Part shown: piece after piece, positions 60,124 through 64,000 of the stretch
Layout of the letters: each line of letters starts with the position of its first letter
How positions within the stretch are numbered: the first letter of the stretch is position 1
NCBI RefSeq assembly: GCF_027924145.1
Contig: NZ_BRVP01000019.1
Location: 1 to 64,000, forward strand
Direction: 5' to 3'
DNA length: 64,000 nt
DNA from: Neptunitalea chrysea
Lineage (GTDB): Bacteria > Bacteroidota > Bacteroidia > Flavobacteriales > Flavobacteriaceae
Position numbers and translations under genes: made by a program
The notes under the pieces: generated by a model
Database searches by the model: none
Told to the model about the DNA's origin: nothing
The model's input: the letters and a program-made list of their open reading frames with translations, nothing else

Positions 60124-63100
60124 ATGCTAAAAAAATACTTTTTTTTAATTATTTTAACATTATCGGTAAATATTGTTAAATCTCAAGTAGAAGCAATTAA
60201 TTGGTACTTTGGACAAAATGCTGGAATTGCTTTTGACCCTATAACCTATGATTTTATAGGTACTGTGAGTGGTTCACTAGCTACCTTAGAGGGTTGTGCA
60301 TCTATTAGTGATTCAAATGGTATACTATTCTATACAGATGGTACTACAGTTTACAATGCTAATGATAATATAATGCCCAATGGCACAGGTTTAAACGGTA
60401 ATAGCTCAAGTACACAATCTGCTATTATTGTTCCTTTTGTTGATGACAACACCAAGTATTATATTTTTACGGTAGATGATAATGGCGGCCCCTTTTCTTA
60501 CACTGTTGTAGATATGACATTAGATGGTGGAAATGGAGATGTTGATACTTCGCAATTGAATGTAACATTACTGCCTAATACCACTGAAAAAATATGTGTA
60601 ACGGAGATAGAAGATTCAGAAAACGGGTATTGGGTAATTACCTATGGTCCGTCTGCTACATCTACCTCCAATTATAACCGAATGTATGCCTATAAACTAA
60701 CCAATACAGGCATTGACACCTCACCGGTTATTTCAACTTTTGGTTATACAACCAATGAAGAACGAGGGTATTTAAAGATTTCCCCAGATGGAACAAAAAT
60801 TGCCTGTGCTACCTTAGAAACAGATAGATTATATTTATATGATTTTAACGCTACCACTGGAGTGGTTACAAATGAACTTCAACTAGGGATTGCAACTGCA
60901 GCAGATTATCCTTACGGAATAGAATTTTCACCAGATAGTAGTTTATTATATTGTGCAGCAGTAAACTCAAGTGGTTCAGGTGGATCAGGATACACTTCTT
61001 CGCTTATACAATATGATCTTCAAGCTGCGGACATTGTTATGTCTCAAGTAGAGATTTATACTGGAAGTGGTTACCGCGGTGCACTTCAACTGGGTCCCGA
61101 TCGTAAAATATATAGAACAGTTCCTGATGGCTATTCTTCATCATTTGCTACAAGTTCCTTAAGTGTTATTAATAATCCTAACCAATTAGGAACAGCTTGT
61201 AATTATGTTGAAGATGATATTGATTTATCTTTTGGAGGTGCTACACAAGGTTTACCTCCATTTATTTCCTCAATTTTTAATGCTTCATTCGATCATGAAA
61301 ATTTATGTTATGGGGAAACCACTCAATTTACACTGGAAGTTAACAATCTTAATGATGTAGACTCCGTAGTTTGGCACTTTGACGACCCTAGTTCAGGCAC
61401 TAATAATGTAAGTTTAGATATTAATCCTACACACGTATTTACTCAACCCGGCAACTATAATGTAACTATTGAAGTATTATACACAGATGGTAGTACTAGT
61501 GATGAAAGTGAAAACGTTACCATTTACCAAACACCTACTATTGTAAATGTATCTGATTGGTTAGCATGTACAGTAAACCTTAACGGTAACTACACATTTG
61601 ACTTCACCGAAAAAGATAATGAAGCAACCTCAAACAATAGTGCTTTAATAGCTACGTATTACCATACTTTTACAGATGCAGAAAACGACACAGACCCAAT
61701 AACAACTCCATATAATTATACTTCCAATGTTGACGAAGTTATTTATGTAAAAGTTATAAACCCTTTAAATCCAAATTGTTCCTATATAGATTCCTTTACA
61801 ATCTCAACAGCAGTAGAACCGGTTATTAACGCAATGACAGATATTACTGCATGTGAAGATATTGATTACGATTATATAAATATCGATCTTACAGATAAAA
61901 TAACTGAAGCCTACGGTACCCAAAGTGCTTCTGATTTTGATATTTCATTTCACACTTCGCAAGGTGATGCTGAGAATGGTATAAATCCAATAAGTGTAAA
62001 CCACACCAATGATGAAGATGACGAAACTATATACGTAAGACTAGAAAATACAGACCACCACGAATGTTATAGTATTGGTACATTTACTATTATAATATTT
62101 GACACTCCGGTACCCGGACAACCCGTTGACATATATGCTTGTTTAGATGCAACTACCGGTACTGCAGACTTTGATGTATCAGATGTAGAGACTATTCTTA
62201 AAAATGGTACACATCCTGAAAATATAGACATTACAACAACAAGTTTATATTATGACGAAAATGGAAATATCATTGGAGATGACGGATTAGCAAGTCCTTT
62301 TACATCGGGTTCTCAAACAATTACAGCTCAGCTAACAAATAGTCATACTCAGTGTACTTCTACAGGTACTATGGATAATTTCACCTATAATGGAGATGCT
62401 TTTATAAACGCTACCAACGACCTCATTCAACTTACGCAAGCTGAAAATACACCAGACGCCAATGGTAATATGGGAAGCGCATGGTCTAACATTATGATTG
62501 ATCTTACAAATGATTTCTCTATTGACGCTGAGTTATTCTTTGGAACATATGATTCAGGGGCTGATGGGATTGCTTTTGTATTACAGCCATTAACGGTAAA
62601 CGCAGGTTCTGTAGGTGGTGGTTTAGGATACCAAGGAATTTCCCCTTCCTTAGCAGTGGAATTTGACACTTACGCAAACGGTACAGACCCTATAATAAAC
62701 GACCATGTAGCTATTATTTCAGATGGTCAAGCCAATGTAAACTCAGCACATTCAGAATTTACAGCACCAGCTGACTTAGGAAACATAGAAGATAATTTCT
62801 GGCATGACGTTAATATCACATACGATTCAACTACACAAACTTTTACAGTTACCCTTGATGGTACTATTGTACAAACAGCTACTATTGATCTTGTAAATGA
62901 TATATTTGGAGGTAGTTCTTATGTTTATTGGGGCTTCACTGGTTCAACTGGGGCTGCTACAAACACACAACAAGTTATTATTAACAATTTCTGCGTTGCT
63001 CAAGAAGATATTGGATGTCCTGAATATGTTACATTTAATCTTATAGCTGTTCCTGAATTCACTATGGCCCCTATAGATCAAATAGAAGAATGTGATGATG

Positions 63101-64000
63101 ACAACGATGGTTTTATTACGTTTGACACATCCAACATCCAAAGTTTAGTAGAAAGTAACTTTACAAATTTAGATAGATACGAGATAGAATTTTATGATGG
63201 TAATAATGACTTCATAGCAGCTACTTTTCCTAGTACATACTATAATGTTGTTGCCAATACCGAAACCATAACGGTTGGTGTTACAGACATTTTATCAGGT
63301 TGTTACGTTACTAATACATTTGACCTTATTGTTAACCCAAAACCTGAAATTATCGTTCCTACTCCACTTTATGGTTGTAATAACGGTACTGGGAATCATA
63401 CATTTTTATTAAATGAAAAGACTGCAGAAATCTTAAATGGACAATCGGACATCAGTGTTCTTTATTACGACTCTATGACCGATTTAATATCGGGTGCAGC
63501 ATCACTACCAAACGCATACACAAGCTCTACACCAACCCACACTATATACGTAAAGTTGGTTCACAACATAACAGGTTGCTGGAATAGCACTACACTAGAG
63601 TTGATTATTATGGATCCGCCTACTGTCAATACTCCAAATGAGTTGGCATATTGTGATGATGATAATGATGGGTTTGGAGAATTTGATATTCAAAGCATAT
63701 ACAGTTCTGTAATACCTAACGATTCTTACACTTATAACGTTTCAATACATGAAACGCATACCGATGCAGAAAATGATGTAAACCAACAATATTCTCCATA
63801 TGAGAATATATACCCAGATACACAAACCTTACATGTTAGAGTAGAAAATACTACAACAGGATGCTACTCAATTGTTCCTTTACAATTATATGTACATCCT
63901 ACTCCCGAAGTTTCATATGACTTACCTGCACTAGAACTTTGTGATGATGAAGTTGCTGACGGTCTAACAGAATTTGACTTAAGTTTACAAGACGAAGATG
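60124..64000 (+). CDS. Giant exported multidomain protein with lectin-like domain (partial)
   Basis: The frame is open from ATG 60124 to the right edge (about 1292 codons). A signal peptide covers about 1-20. Residues about 22-385 look like a beta-propeller (repeated SPDGTK and SPDSSLLY words). A PKD domain is at about 385-470 (VWHFDDPSSG, FTQPGNYNVTIEV). Three repeat units follow, then a lectin-like domain at about 752-960 (GTYDSGADGIAFVLQP, LAVEFDTYANG, WHDVNITYDS), typical of L-type lectins. At least four more CDDDNDGF-type units come before the edge. It is probably a T9SS type B protein with its sorting domain beyond the window. Carbohydrate binding is inferred from the domain. Confidence 0.88.
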   Translation, partial: MLKKYFFLIILTLSVNIVKSQVEAINWYFGQNAGIAFDPITYDFIGTVSGSLATLEGCASISDSNGILFYTDGTTVYNANDNIMPNGTGLNGNSSSTQSAIIVPFVDDNTKYYIFTVDDNGGPFSYTVVDMTLDGGNGDVDTSQLNVTLLPNTTEKICVTEIEDSENGYWVITYGPSATSTSNYNRMYAYKLTNTGIDTSPVISTFGYTTNEERGYLKISPDGTKIACATLETDRLYLYDFNATTGVVTNELQLGIATAADYPYGIEFSPDSSLLYCAAVNSSGSGGSGYTSSLIQYDLQAADIVMSQVEIYTGSGYRGALQLGPDRKIYRTVPDGYSSSFATSSLSVINNPNQLGTACNYVEDDIDLSFGGATQGLPPFISSIFNASFDHENLCYGETTQFTLEVNNLNDVDSVVWHFDDPSSGTNNVSLDINPTHVFTQPGNYNVTIEVLYTDGSTSDESENVTIYQTPTIVNVSDWLACTVNLNGNYTFDFTEKDNEATSNNSALIATYYHTFTDAENDTDPITTPYNYTSNVDEVIYVKVINPLNPNCSYIDSFTISTAVEPVINAMTDITACEDIDYDYINIDLTDKITEAYGTQSASDFDISFHTSQGDAENGINPISVNHTNDEDDETIYVRLENTDHHECYSIGTFTIIIFDTPVPGQPVDIYACLDATTGTADFDVSDVETILKNGTHPENIDITTTSLYYDENGNIIGDDGLASPFTSGSQTITAQLTNSHTQCTSTGTMDNFTYNGDAFINATNDLIQLTQAENTPDANGNMGSAWSNIMIDLTNDFSIDAELFFGTYDSGADGIAFVLQPLTVNAGSVGGGLGYQGISPSLAVEFDTYANGTDPIINDHVAIISDGQANVNSAHSEFTAPADLGNIEDNFWHDVNITYDSTTQTFTVTLDGTIVQTATIDLVNDIFGGSSYVYWGFTGSTGAATNTQQVIINNFCVAQEDIGCPEYVTFNLIAVPEFTMAPIDQIEECDDDNDGFITFDTSNIQSLVESNFTNLDRYEIEFYDGNNDFIAATFPSTYYNVVANTETITVGVTDILSGCYVTNTFDLIVNPKPEIIVPTPLYGCNNGTGNHTFLLNEKTAEILNGQSDISVLYYDSMTDLISGAASLPNAYTSSTPTHTIYVKLVHNITGCWNSTTLELIIMDPPTVNTPNELAYCDDDNDGFGEFDIQSIYSSVIPNDSYTYNVSIHETHTDAENDVNQQYSPYENIYPDTQTLHVRVENTTTGCYSIVPLQLYVHPTPEVSYDLPALELCDDEVADGLTEFDLSLQDED

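Overview
The window is a gene-dense, AT-rich stretch of chromosome from a member of the Bacteroidota, most likely a marine-type Flavobacteriaceae. Four things point there. There are several type IX secretion (T9SS) cargo proteins with the type B, gliding-motility-associated C-terminal domain. SecD and SecF are fused and transketolase is split into two genes. Many families are typical of the group (DUF6588, DUF2911, DUF6495-like, Tgt without zinc cysteines). Most clear promoters carry the Bacteroidota -7 box TAnnTTTG, commonly 14 to 30 bases before the start codon. No rRNA, tRNA, CRISPR array or intact mobile element was seen. The one trace of mobility is a transposase tail near 33 kb.

Layout. 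1-1.8 kb (- strand): the N-terminal part of a large exported repeat protein that runs off the left edge, preceded by a small secreted protein. 2-7.1 kb (+): housekeeping genes folE, cysS, yidD, lgt, a DUF192 protein and a HAD phosphatase. 7.1-14.7 kb (-): YjbQ, a secreted family often mislabelled asparagine synthetase B, dnaB, accA, an EamA transporter, an LptF/LptG permease and tgt. 14.9-20 kb: split transketolase (+), lysA (-), a MacB-like permease (+) and a DUF6495-like protein (-). 20.1-29.2 kb (+): three consecutive T9SS type B proteins, two sharing an N-terminal choice-of-anchor L domain; the last has eleven repeat units. 29.4-33.2 kb: uvrB, Hsp20, a TerB-like protein, a short DUF1456 protein and the transposase remnant. 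33.3-42.6 kb (-): secDF, mdh, a DUF6588 barrel-like protein, gyrB and asnB.

42.8-45.8 kb (+): a DUF2911 protein and a FUSC-type membrane protein. 45.9-51.4 kb: six glycosyltransferase genes on mixed strands, probably for lipopolysaccharide core or another surface glycan. 51.4-57.2 kb (+): threonylcarbamoyl-AMP synthase, CCA-adding enzyme, heme A synthase, a pRiA4b ORF-3-like protein, a nucleoid-associated protein and a TlpA-like thioredoxin lipoprotein. 57.2-58.3 kb (-): an uncharacterised protein with a kinase-like catalytic signature. 58.3-60.1 kb (+): an ABC-2 transporter pair. From 60.1 kb to the right edge (+): another very large exported protein with a propeller-like head, PKD domain, repeat units and an embedded lectin-like domain.

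Most of the window is core metabolism, replication and envelope assembly. The variable part is cell-surface: secreted multidomain adhesin-like proteins and glycan synthesis. The strongest candidates for something undescribed are the kinase-like protein at 57.2 kb and the exported family at 7.6 kb. I did not find an obvious new multi-gene system.
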